Below are positions 1 to 5,851 of a stretch of DNA of 5,851 nucleotides, one piece after another. The notes under the pieces are model-generated. The model was not told the origin of the DNA. It worked only from the letters and a program-made list of their open reading frames with translations, and did no database searches. Source of the DNA: an uncultured Mucilaginibacter sp. Its GTDB lineage: Bacteria > Bacteroidota > Bacteroidia > Sphingobacteriales > Sphingobacteriaceae. Every line of letters starts with the position of its first letter. The stretch's first letter is position 1. The stretch spans positions 1-5,851 of the forward strand of contig CAMLFI010000183.1 in the NCBI GenBank assembly GCA_946479225.1, given 5' to 3'. A program made the position numbers and the translations under genes.

Positions 1-476
1 CTTCACCAATTAATTTAAAAGGACCCAAAGGCGATCCGGGAACAGCTAATGTTATATATTCTGACTGGTATACCCCGGCTACCTATGCCAAAACAACTAT
101 TTTTGGTACGGTTAACTTTACAGCTGATATCCCTGCCTCTAAAATTACCCAGGCGGTTTTAGATAATGGCGTAGTGTTGGTATATGCAAAGCTTAATGGA
201 TATAATCCTGTTATATGGCCTACCGATCAGGTAAGCACCCTGCCTATTGCAATAAATTACATGAGTGGCGCTACGCCCAACCTCGATACATGGTCGGCGC
301 TTTCCACAGTTGGGAATTTAAGGATAAACTTAACCAGCAGTACAAATGCTTACAGCAGCATATCAAACGCGCACCAATTCAGATACATTATAATTCCGGG
401 TGGGGTACATACACTCAGTGTTGTCAATCTCAAAAACTATAATGAGGTAAAAGAGGCATTGCATATAAAAGACTAA
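1..476 (+). CDS. Collagen-motif secreted/lipoprotein, C-terminal part (partial, 5' end outside window)
   Basis: The frame is open from the left edge (first full codon at 3) to TAA at 474-476, giving 157 visible residues. The fragment begins with SPINLKGPKGDPGTANVIYS: a Gly-X-Y collagen-like stretch (residues about 7-13) followed by an ANVIYSDW segment. From memory, this arrangement occurs in Bacteroidota lipoproteins with an N-terminal lipobox, a short collagen-like run and a roughly 150-residue beta-rich domain. The rest (YTPATYAKTTIFGTVNFTADIPASKITQAV and onward, shown here in part only) is rich in Thr, Ser, Asn and beta-branched residues, fits an extracytoplasmic beta domain, and has no membrane segment. 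A GTG at 174 is internal and is not the start. The signal peptide and lipobox would lie to the left of the window. Function is unknown. The gene ends 34 bp before the shared terminator hairpin. Confidence 0.75.
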   Translation, partial: SPINLKGPKGDPGTANVIYSDWYTPATYAKTTIFGTVNFTADIPASKITQAVLDNGVVLVYAKLNGYNPVIWPTDQVSTLPIAINYMSGATPNLDTWSALSTVGNLRINLTSSTNAYSSISNAHQFRYIIIPGGVHTLSVVNLKNYNEVKEALHIKD

Positions 477-490
477 TCTGTAAAATCATC

Positions 491-498
491 TACCTTTG
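491..498 (+). promoter_or_regulatory. Orphan Bacteroidota -7-like box TACCTTTG
   Basis: TACCTTTG matches the Bacteroidota sigma-ABfr -7 consensus TAnnTTTG. The 12-mer TACCTTTGCAAT (491-502) is identical to 1945-1956 in front of the ABC ATPase gene. No -33 TTG is at the expected distance (the nearest TTG is at 459-461, too far). No reading frame follows before the terminator, so a transcript from here would be only about 50 nt. It may be a chance match or the promoter of a very short RNA. Confidence 0.25.
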
Positions 499-510
499 CA
501 ATTGTTATAT

Positions 511-556
511 AAAAATAAAAACGCCGGATATTTTGGTATCCGGCGTTTTTATTTTT
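511..556. terminator. Bidirectional intrinsic terminator between converging genes
   Basis: Positions 511-530 and 537-556 are perfect reverse complements: a 20-bp stem around the 6-nt loop TTTTGG (531-536). The core is GC-rich (ACGCCGGATA / TATCCGGCGT), and the outer part is an A-rich arm on the left and a T-rich arm on the right. Read on either strand, the hairpin is therefore followed by a U-rich tract, the form of a rho-independent terminator. It lies between the + strand gene ending at 476 and sucC on the - strand ending at 601, so it can serve both. Confidence 0.9.
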
Positions 557-600
557 TATAGTCTTGCTCTTTTGTACCAAGCAAGGCTTTTTGGCTTTGC

Positions 601-1794
601 TTATTTAGCTAAAACCTCTTTTACTCTTTCTGCGGCTTCTTTCAACAATATAGCCGAGAAAACTTTTAGTCCTGAATTGTCTATTAGTTCCTTTGCTTCC
701 TTAGCGTTTGTGCCTTGCAAACGAACAATGATAGGAACGGGAATATTGCCAATCTCCTGATAAGCATCAATAACACCTTGTGCTACACGGTCGCAACGAA
801 CAATGCCACCAAATATGTTGATCAAAATAGCTTTAACATTCGGATCGCTCAATATAATGTTGAAACCGGCTTTAACAGTTTGTGCGTTTGCAGTACCGCC
901 AACATCCAAAAAGTTAGCAGGTTCGCCACCGGCTAATTTTATGATATCCATTGTAGCCATAGCCAAACCGGCACCGTTAACCATACAACCAACGTTACCG
1001 TCTAATTTTACATAGTTAAGGTTTGATTTGCCTGCTTCAACCTCGGTAGGGTCTTCTTCAGCAGTATCGCGCATAGCGGCATAATCAGCGTGGCGATAAA
1101 GAGCGTTGTCGTCAAGGTTTACCTTAGCGTCAACAGCTAAAATTTTATTGTCAGAAGTTTTTAATACCGGGTTGATCTCAAACATAGATGAATCGGTAGC
1201 CTCGTAAGCTTTATATAACGATGCAATAAACTTCGTCATATCCTTAAAAGCATCTCCGGATAAACCTAAGTTGAAAGCTATTTTGCGAGTTTGAAAACCT
1301 TGCAGACCAACTTTAGGGTCAACTTCTTCTTTAAATATCAAATGAGGCGTATGTTCAGCAACTTCTTCAATATCCATACCGCCTTCGGTTGAATACATAA
1401 TAATGTTGCGGCCCGCAGCTCTGTCAAGCAAAACGCTTACATAAAACTCTTTTGTTTCACTTTCGCCCGGATAATAAACATCCTGAGCTACTAACACTTT
1501 ACTTACCAGTTTACCTTCGGGACCGGTTTGCGGGGTAACCAGTTGCATGCCTAAAATAGCGCCTGCTTTTTCTGCTACCTCATCAAGGTTTTTAGCCAGC
1601 TTTACGCCTCCACCTTTTCCGCGGCCGCCTGCATGTATCTGCGCCTTAACAACAACCCAGCTCGAGTTGTAATCTTCTTTTAATTTTTTAGCTGCTTCTA
1701 CAGCTTGTTCAACAGTATCGGCAACTATGCCTTCCTGAACTCTTACACCGAAACTTTTTAGTATGGATTTACCCTGGTACTCGTGAATATTCAT
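601..1794 (-). CDS. sucC: Succinyl-CoA synthetase (ADP-forming) beta subunit
   Basis: SucC is the nucleotide-binding subunit of the cytosolic alpha2beta2/alphabeta enzyme that converts succinyl-CoA, phosphate and ADP to succinate, CoA and ATP in the TCA cycle; the alpha partner SucD is not in this window. The protein is 397 aa, close to the 388 aa of E. coli SucC. It opens with MNIHEYQGKSILKSFGV, the family's typical N terminus. The ATP-grasp domain carries AGGRGKGGG (about 55-63), the Mg-binding FEINPV (about 205-210) and DAKVNLDDNALYRH (about 222-235). The C-terminal CoA-ligase domain shows NGAGLAMATMD, FLDVGG, NIFGGIVRCD (about 326-335) and VRLQGTNA. The frame is open for 28 more codons upstream to 1878, but that sequence (MIVTSKLCNKR...) does not resemble the family, so the ATG at 1794 is the start. 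The gene stands alone, diverges from the ABC ATPase gene and ends at the shared terminator at 511-556. No damage was seen. Confidence 0.97.
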   Translation of the reverse strand: MNIHEYQGKSILKSFGVRVQEGIVADTVEQAVEAAKKLKEDYNSSWVVVKAQIHAGGRGKGGGVKLAKNLDEVAEKAGAILGMQLVTPQTGPEGKLVSKVLVAQDVYYPGESETKEFYVSVLLDRAAGRNIIMYSTEGGMDIEEVAEHTPHLIFKEEVDPKVGLQGFQTRKIAFNLGLSGDAFKDMTKFIASLYKAYEATDSSMFEINPVLKTSDNKILAVDAKVNLDDNALYRHADYAAMRDTAEEDPTEVEAGKSNLNYVKLDGNVGCMVNGAGLAMATMDIIKLAGGEPANFLDVGGTANAQTVKAGFNIILSDPNVKAILINIFGGIVRCDRVAQGVIDAYQEIGNIPVPIIVRLQGTNAKEAKELIDNSGLKVFSAILLKEAAERVKEVLAK

Positions 1795-1815
1795 GTTTTT
1801 AAGCGGATTTTGCGG

Positions 1816-1823
1816 TAAATCTA
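1816..1823 (-). promoter_or_regulatory. Possible -7 box for sucC (TAGATTTA)
   Basis: Read on the - strand, 1823-1816 is TAGATTTA, which fits TAnnTTT but has A in place of the final G. It lies 21 nt upstream of the sucC ATG, so the leader would be short, about 15 nt. A T-rich tract lies about 15-20 nt further upstream, but there is no clear TTG -33 element. It is the best candidate in the 1795-1956 divergent region; weak evidence. Confidence 0.25.
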
Positions 1824-1944
1824 CAATTTTATAGCAAGAAAAATTGCGTTTATTGCATAATTTGCTTGTTACAATCAAGAAATCGAATGTTATTGTACAT
1901 TATTTAGCGCTTATCACCAAAAAGGATAATTAATTTATAAGCGT

Positions 1945-1952
1945 TACCTTTG
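1945..1952 (+). promoter_or_regulatory. Bacteroidota -7 box of the ABC ATPase operon; likely leaderless start
   Basis: TACCTTTG is a full match to the TAnnTTTG -7 consensus. It ends only 4 nt before the ATG at 1957. Bacteroidota transcripts normally begin a few nucleotides after this box, so the transcript would start at or beside the ATG, leaving no room for a ribosome-binding site. No -33 TTG is evident 19-21 nt upstream; that stretch reads CCAAAAAGG. The box would drive the four-gene group 1957-5112. Confidence 0.6.
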
Positions 1953-1956
1953 CAAT

Positions 1957-2616
1957 ATGTTAAAAGCAACTGCCATTCACAAGGCATACGGGCAGCTCCA
2001 GATATTAAAAGGAGTTGATATTGAAGTACAAAAAAGCGAAATAGTTACCATTGTTGGCGCATCAGGTGCGGGTAAGAGTACCCTGCTGAATATTTTAGGT
2101 ACATTGGATACACCCGACTCGGGACAGCTTTTTATAAACGGAGTAGAGCTTAATAAGCTGAATAATAAAAAACTAAGCGACTTTAGAAACCGCCAGATAG
2201 GTTTCATTTTCCAGTTCCATCATCTGCTGGCAGAGTTTGATGCGCTCGAAAATGTTTGCATTCCGGCGTTTATAGCGGGTATACCTAAGGCACAGGCCGA
2301 AAAACGCGCAAAAGAGCTACTGGATATGCTAGGGCTTAGTTCCAGGATAAATCACAAACCTAATCAGCTATCAGGCGGTGAGCAGCAACGTGTTGCTGTT
2401 GCCCGGGCATTGATCAATAAGCCGGCCTTGATTTTTGCTGATGAACCATCTGGGAATCTTGACTCAAACAACGCGCGCGAATTGCACGAACTGTTTGTTA
2501 AGCTACGTAAAGAATTTGAGCAAACCTTTATTATTGTTACCCATAATGAGGAATTGGCGGATATATCAGACCGTAAGGTTTTTATGAAAGATGGTTTAAT
2601 TGAGCAATTGGCTTAA
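1957..2616 (+). CDS. LolD-type ABC transporter ATP-binding protein
   Basis: This 219-aa protein is a complete ABC nucleotide-binding subunit of the LolD/MacB/FtsE-like class, which powers membrane permeases that release lipoproteins or export substrates from the inner membrane. Visible motifs in order are Walker A GASGAGKS (34-41), Q-loop FIFQFHHLL with Q86, signature LSGGEQQR (138-145), Walker B ALIFADEP with catalytic E163 (157-164), D-loop SGNLD (165-169) and switch His in IVTHNEEL (H196). The length and the [16 protein letters not shown] segment are typical of LolD (usually about 220-235 aa). No permease gene (LolC/E-like) is adjacent, so the membrane partner must be encoded elsewhere and the exact substrate is not shown. 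The ATG at 1957 follows the -7 box by 4 nt, and its product starts at the normal N terminus ([17 protein letters not shown]). Its stop overlaps the next start by one base (TAATG), implying translational coupling. Confidence 0.9.
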   Translation: MLKATAIHKAYGQLQILKGVDIEVQKSEIVTIVGASGAGKSTLLNILGTLDTPDSGQLFINGVELNKLNNKKLSDFRNRQIGFIFQFHHLLAEFDALENVCIPAFIAGIPKAQAEKRAKELLDMLGLSSRINHKPNQLSGGEQQRVAVARALINKPALIFADEPSGNLDSNNARELHELFVKLRKEFEQTFIIVTHNEELADISDRKVFMKDGLIEQLA

Positions 2617-2927
2617 TGGCGAATATTTTAATAACCGAAGCCTTGTCGGCAAAGGCCCATCGCCTTAAAAGTGAATTAGCGAACCAAACGGTAATAATGG
2701 GCGATTTTAATGATGTGCCTGCCGTTATGCTTAAAAATGGGATGATAATGAAGCTGCCTCATCCCGAAGCTGTGGCATACCCTCATCAAATTCTTACGTT
2801 TTGTTTAGATAACAATGTTGACGCTGTTTATGCGTTAAACACCGGGGAATATAGCGCCTTACAACCAGCAATGCAATTGTTTGTAGAATACGGCATTGAG
2901 ATACAATTTGTAGAAAATGACTTATAA
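2616..2927 (+). CDS. Small protein resembling a free-standing pre-ATP-grasp (Rossmann-like) domain
   Basis: This is a 103-aa soluble protein with no signal peptide or membrane segment. The pattern looks like alternating strands and helices: NILITEAL (strand 1 and turn, 3-10), a helix AKAHRLKSEL (12-21), TVIMGD (25-30), MIMKLP (43-48), a helix PHQILTFCLDNNV (56-68), DAVYAL (69-74), GEYSALQPAMQLFVEYG (77-93) and IEIQFV (94-99). This resembles the N-terminal pre-ATP domain of carbamoyl-phosphate-synthase-like ATP-grasp proteins (nucleotide-sugar-like strand, lysine-proline turn, then an 'I-C-x-x-x-x-I-D' helix and strand followed by 'E...L...F...GI'). The catalytic ATP-grasp core is absent and no ATP-binding motif is visible. 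The ATG at 2616 overlaps the upstream TAA, and the 3' end overlaps the HAD gene by 11 bp. The fold assignment is an inference from pattern; no specific function is known to me. Confidence 0.7.
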   Translation: MANILITEALSAKAHRLKSELANQTVIMGDFNDVPAVMLKNGMIMKLPHPEAVAYPHQILTFCLDNNVDAVYALNTGEYSALQPAMQLFVEYGIEIQFVENDL

Positions 2928-3534
2928 CGATATAGATAAGCGAAAAACTGCGTTTATATTTGAATTAGATAATGTTATATATCCTGAAAAGGATTACTTG
3001 TTCCAGGTTTATTACCTGTTTGCAAGTGCGATAGAATATACAGATCTGGTTGACGCGAAGACAACAACCGATTTAATGGTAGCTACGTATTTAGAAGAAG
3101 GTAATGAAGTTGTTTTTGATCGCGTAAAAGAAAAGTTGGGTATTGACGAGAAATACCGGCAGAGTTTTGAGCATTTGCTATTGACCGCTAAACTTCCGCT
3201 TAAATTATTGGTCTACAAAAACGTTTTAGACCTGTTACAGGAAATTGTGGTTGACCGTAAAAAGATATTCATTGTTACTAACGGGAATACGCAGCAACAA
3301 CTTAACAAGATCAAACAAACAGAGTGGAACGGCCTGGAGCCTTATTTGATATGTTATTTTACATATGAAAGCAGGCCAAAACCAGAAACTGACGCTATAG
3401 AGCTGCTAATAAAGGAACATAATTTAAACAGGCGGGATATAATGATGGTAGGAGCAACAAACGTTGATAGCTTATGCGCCGAAGCCATCGGAATAGATTA
3501 TACAGATGTAAACGCTGTTTTAGCAAGTAATTAA
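2917..3534 (+). CDS. HAD-superfamily protein with altered catalytic residues (possible pseudophosphatase)
   Basis: This 205-aa protein has the layout of a HAD hydrolase with an alpha-helical cap (about 27-95). Motif I reads FIFELDNVIYPEKDYL (13-28): Glu16 occupies the place of the nucleophilic Asp of FDLDNT, while the second acid D18 is kept and Thr is replaced by V20. Motif II is FIVTNGN with T121 retained. Motif III is SRPKPE with K155 retained. Motif IV reads MVGATNVDS (177-185): A180 replaces the Asp of GDS, while D184 is kept. In known HAD phosphatases the first Asp forms the aspartyl-phosphate and the motif IV acids bind Mg, so ordinary phosphatase activity is doubtful. The codons are clean (GAA at 2962-2964, GCA at 3454-3456) and the frame is intact, so it does not look like a decayed gene. 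It overlaps the preceding gene by 11 bp and ends 21 bp before the peptidase. A structural, sensing or binding role is possible; the substrate is unknown. Confidence 0.85.
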   Translation: MTYNDIDKRKTAFIFELDNVIYPEKDYLFQVYYLFASAIEYTDLVDAKTTTDLMVATYLEEGNEVVFDRVKEKLGIDEKYRQSFEHLLLTAKLPLKLLVYKNVLDLLQEIVVDRKKIFIVTNGNTQQQLNKIKQTEWNGLEPYLICYFTYESRPKPETDAIELLIKEHNLNRRDIMMVGATNVDSLCAEAIGIDYTDVNAVLASN

Positions 3535-3555
3535 AATTAATCGTAACTTACATTT

Positions 3556-5112
3556 ATGAAAAAAGTATTGACTTTAGCTGCACTGCTTGCCGTTGCAGCG
3601 GTAATAACATCGTGCAAAAAGAGCAATAAAGATGAAGACCCGAACCTTGCGCCGTCAAAAAACGGATCAGCACTTGATTTAATGCGCGACTCTGTTTATT
3701 TGTATGCTAAGGAAGCCTACTACTGGTACGATGGCATCCCTGCATATCCAGACTTTAAACCTCGCACCTATTCAGGCACCAATGATCTTGACGCCTTAGA
3801 AAAGGAAGTTAACGCTATATCCCAATTTAAGATCAATCCAGCCAGTGGGAAACCTTATGAGTATAGTATCTCCTCGCCCGGCGAAGCAAAATATTCTTTT
3901 ATCGATGGAGGGCAAACTGCATCAGAATTGGGAGGCGCTCAAAGTAATTTTGGTTTTGCCCCCTTATATAATGATATAAATGACCTGCGTATAAAATATG
4001 TATATGCGGGTTCTGCCGCTGGTTTGGCCGGTGTTAAAAGAGGTCAAAAAATAGTATCAATAAATGGAAGAACTAATCTTTCATACGATGCAACGTCAGG
4101 AGGTGTTAATGTTCAGTTTGTAGTTAACGCTTATGCGTACAGTAGTACCATAACAATGGTGCTGCAAAAAGACGACCTTACTACCTTTACTGTTAACCTA
4201 AATGCGGCACCATATACCACTAATCCGGTAATAACGTATAAAGTTTTGAATACTGCCAATGGCCATAAGGTAGGTTATTTTGTATTTAACAGCTTTACAT
4301 CGCTCAGCAATGCGACAGCAAAATTGGACGAAGCTTTTAATTATTTTACCAGCAATGGCGTTACCGATCTGGTAGTGGATCTGCGTTATAATGGCGGAGG
4401 TTATGTTTCGACCGCTGAGTATTTATGTAATTTAATAGCGCCTGCATCAAAAAACAACACCATGATGTACAGCACTTATTTTAATGATATTTTAACAAAT
4501 GGGAAAGCGAGTATTTTGGCTAACCAGGTACGTCGCGACCCCACCACCAACCAGGTGTATAACTATACGCAGTTTGATTATACTGTAGCAGGCAATGCCG
4601 TTAAGTTTTCAAAAAAAGGATCACTTAACAGTATCGGAACGGTTTTCTTTATAGTTGGAGGCGGAACAGCTTCTGCAAGCGAATTGGTAATAAATAACTT
4701 ACGCCCGGTGGTTAATGTTAAGTTGATAGGCACAAATACATACGGCAAACCGGTTGGTTTTTTTGATATAAAGATCAATAAATACGAAATGTATATCCCT
4801 GAGTTTGAAACGAAAAATTCGCTGGCGCAGGGGGGATATTATACCGGAATGAAACCCGGAACAACAGATTATCCGGGCAAAGAGGATTACGATGATGTGA
4901 CCCGCGATTTTGGCGATCCCAATGAAACGTTGTTAAAATATGCACTTAATTATGTTAACAACGGAACATTTGGCGATAATTCTATCCAGGTACAGGGTGT
5001 TTCCCAACCTCGAAAAACGCTTTCAATTGAGCAATCTGTAACAGCGGGACAAACCCTTGACGCAGACAAATTCAGCGGGATGATATATGACAAGCCATTA
5101 AAGCTTAAATAA
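3556..5112 (+). CDS. S41 family (C-terminal-processing type) peptidase lipoprotein with PDZ domain
   Basis: This is a 518-aa protein. MKKVLTLAALLAVAAVITSC (1-20) is a lipoprotein signal peptide with lipobox ITSC, so Cys20 is likely lipidated and the protein anchored in the cell envelope. The +1 residues KKSNKDEDPN are charged, which could mark surface export in Bacteroidota, but the match is loose. An N-terminal helical region (about 37-90) precedes a PDZ-like domain (about 129-205: NFGFAPLY, AGSAAGLAGVKRGQKIVSING). The S41 core follows (about 225-410): VGYFVFNSF, VVDLRYNGGG (273-282), FIVGGGTASASE with likely nucleophile Ser373, and TYGK with Lys398. The 25-residue Ser-Lys spacing equals that of photosystem D1 processing protease CtpA, which I aligned from memory. 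The catalytic dyad is thus intact. Residues 480-518 form a Thr/Ser-rich tail. Substrate unknown; S41 lipoproteins of this kind are widespread in Bacteroidota. It follows the HAD gene by 21 bp and ends 4 bp before smc, which runs the other way. Confidence 0.92.
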   Translation: MKKVLTLAALLAVAAVITSCKKSNKDEDPNLAPSKNGSALDLMRDSVYLYAKEAYYWYDGIPAYPDFKPRTYSGTNDLDALEKEVNAISQFKINPASGKPYEYSISSPGEAKYSFIDGGQTASELGGAQSNFGFAPLYNDINDLRIKYVYAGSAAGLAGVKRGQKIVSINGRTNLSYDATSGGVNVQFVVNAYAYSSTITMVLQKDDLTTFTVNLNAAPYTTNPVITYKVLNTANGHKVGYFVFNSFTSLSNATAKLDEAFNYFTSNGVTDLVVDLRYNGGGYVSTAEYLCNLIAPASKNNTMMYSTYFNDILTNGKASILANQVRRDPTTNQVYNYTQFDYTVAGNAVKFSKKGSLNSIGTVFFIVGGGTASASELVINNLRPVVNVKLIGTNTYGKPVGFFDIKINKYEMYIPEFETKNSLAQGGYYTGMKPGTTDYPGKEDYDDVTRDFGDPNETLLKYALNYVNNGTFGDNSIQVQGVSQPRKTLSIEQSVTAGQTLDADKFSGMIYDKPLKLK

Positions 5113-5121
5113 GCGTTTAAT
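5097..5121. terminator. Weak hairpin straddling the converging stop codons (possible terminator)
   Basis: ATTAAAGCTT (5097-5106) pairs with 5111-5121 (AAGCGTTTAAT) around a 4-nt loop AAAT, with one bulged G at 5115. The stem is about 10 bp, AT-rich and contains both stop codons (5110-5112 on +, 5117-5119 on -). No strong T run follows on the + strand, so termination here would be modest. It is the only candidate between the two converging genes. Confidence 0.3.
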
Positions 5122-5851
5122 CGGCTAGTTGCCTGATATCAACAGGTACAACGCGAGAAATTCCCTGTTCAACCATTGTCACACCGTATATTATATCGGT
5201 GCTGGCAATGGTTCTTTTGTTATGCGACACGATGATGAATTGCGACTGATCGGAGAATTTGCGAATGATGTTATTGAATTTATCAATATTGGTATCATCA
5301 AGCGGCGCGTCAACCTCATCAAAAATACAGAACGGAGCAGGCTTCAACAGGTAAAGCGAAAACAGGATAGCGGTAGCAGTAAGCGTTTTCTCGCCGCCTG
5401 ATAACTGGTTAATGGATAATGGCCTTTTACCTTTTGGCTTCGCGATGATATCAATGTCAGATTCTAACGGGTTTTGCGGATCAGACAGTACCAGGTCGCA
5501 GGAGTCTTCTTCATTGAACAACGACCGGAAAACATGAATAAAGTTGTCGCGAACTAATGTAAACGCATGCATGAATTTTTCGCGTGCGGTATCGTCAATC
5601 TCTTTTATGGTTGAAAGGAGGGAGGCTTTTGCTTCGGCCAGGTCTTTTTTCTGGTTCTGAATAAACTCATAGCGCTCGTTCATTTCATTATAAGCTTCAA
5701 CAGCCATTGGGTTAATGGCCCCAAAATCATCCAGCTGATTTTTTAGCTTCTCGGTACGCGTGCGCAGTTCGATTTCGTCCTCATCGGCGGTCGTTTCATT
5801 CTCGGGCAGGTCCTGTATATCCACATTAAACTCTACCGACAGGCGTTCTTT
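5117..5851 (-). CDS. smc: Chromosome segregation ATPase SMC, C-terminal part (partial, 5' end outside window)
   Basis: The frame is open from the right edge at 5851 to TAA at 5119-5117, giving 244 visible residues; the GTG at 5824 is internal. SMC proteins are dimeric ABC-type ATPases with long coiled coils that, with ScpA/ScpB, organise and segregate the chromosome. The fragment starts in the coiled coil (KERLSVEFNVDIQDL), passes GAINPMAVEAYNEMNERYEFI (the conserved tail of the coil; about 44-64), and continues through another charged helix into the C-terminal ATPase lobe. That lobe shows signature NQLSGGEKTLTA (about 148-159), Walker B FCIFDEVDAPLDD (about 174-186, with catalytic Glu179) and the switch His in VSHNK (about H210). 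It ends in VEQGISRVVPVDIRQLAD. N-terminal Walker A, first coil and hinge lie beyond the window. No damage is visible. Confidence 0.97.
   Translation of the reverse strand, partial: KERLSVEFNVDIQDLPENETTADEDEIELRTRTEKLKNQLDDFGAINPMAVEAYNEMNERYEFIQNQKKDLAEAKASLLSTIKEIDDTAREKFMHAFTLVRDNFIHVFRSLFNEEDSCDLVLSDPQNPLESDIDIIAKPKGKRPLSINQLSGGEKTLTATAILFSLYLLKPAPFCIFDEVDAPLDDTNIDKFNNIIRKFSDQSQFIIVSHNKRTIASTDIIYGVTMVEQGISRVVPVDIRQLAD

Larger units (their letters stand above)
1795..1956. other. Divergent intergenic region between sucC and the ABC ATPase gene
   Basis: This AT-rich stretch of 162 bp holds the -7-like boxes on each strand (1816-1823 on -, 1945-1952 on +). I see no obvious operator palindrome, riboswitch or small ORF of merit. 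Its central part (about 1830-1940) is otherwise unexplained. Confidence 0.6.

Noticed and set aside
174..476. A 100-aa gene starting at GTG 174
   Set aside because: The frame is open to the left edge and upstream residues form a sensible collagen-like domain, so 174 is internal.
1795..1878. A 28-codon N-terminal extension of sucC starting at 1878
   Set aside because: Its residues do not match SucC, whereas MNIHEYQGK at 1794 is the family's usual start and gives the usual length.
1977..2207. Antisense and overlapping frames within the ABC, sucC, S41 and smc genes
   Set aside because: They lie in other frames of clearly conserved genes, have no recognisable domain and have low-complexity composition.
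3549..3556. TACATTTA as a promoter for the S41 gene
   Set aside because: It touches the ATG at 3556, so transcription would begin inside the coding region, and the last base is not G. Read-through from the upstream gene is simpler.
5825..5851. SMC starting at GTG 5824 as a short complete protein
   Set aside because: The frame stays open to the edge and encodes KERLSVEFN, a normal SMC coil segment, so the gene is cut by the window, not short.

Overview
The window looks like a chromosomal segment of a Bacteroidota bacterium, most likely Sphingobacteriaceae (Mucilaginibacter/Pedobacter-like). Grounds are the moderate GC content, promoter-like TAnnTTTG boxes, absence of Shine-Dalgarno sequences, a lipoprotein S41 peptidase with an SCKK lipobox, a collagen-like GPKGDPG lead into an ANVIYSDW segment, and the overall flavour of SucC and SMC. 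The genus is an inference; no marker gene here settles it. No RNA gene, CRISPR array, insertion sequence or prophage was seen.

Layout. (1) 1-476, +: 3' end of a collagen-motif secreted or lipoprotein gene, cut by the left edge. (2) 511-556: a perfect 20-bp inverted repeat with a 6-nt loop, flanked by A and T runs, serving as terminator for both converging genes. (3) 601-1794, -: sucC, succinyl-CoA synthetase beta subunit. (4) 1795-1956: divergent intergenic region with a clear -7 box almost touching the next start codon. (5) 1957-5112, +: four tightly packed genes: a LolD-type ABC ATPase, a 103-aa protein resembling a free-standing pre-ATP-grasp domain, a HAD-fold protein whose catalytic aspartates are altered, and an S41 peptidase lipoprotein. 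The first three overlap (TAATG, then 11 bp) and the fourth follows after 21 bp, so one transcript is likely. (6) 5117-5851, -: C-terminal part of the chromosome-segregation ATPase SMC, cut by the right edge and converging on the peptidase with 4 bp between stop codons.

How the genes relate. sucC (TCA cycle) and smc (chromosome organisation) are housekeeping genes flanking the four-gene group. The unusual part is the translationally coupled pair at 2616-3534: a small Rossmann-like protein with no ATP-grasp catalytic core next to a HAD protein with Glu in place of the nucleophilic Asp and Ala in place of the first motif IV Asp. This suggests a non-catalytic or re-purposed protein pair of unknown role. 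Its link to the ABC ATPase and the peptidase is positional only.
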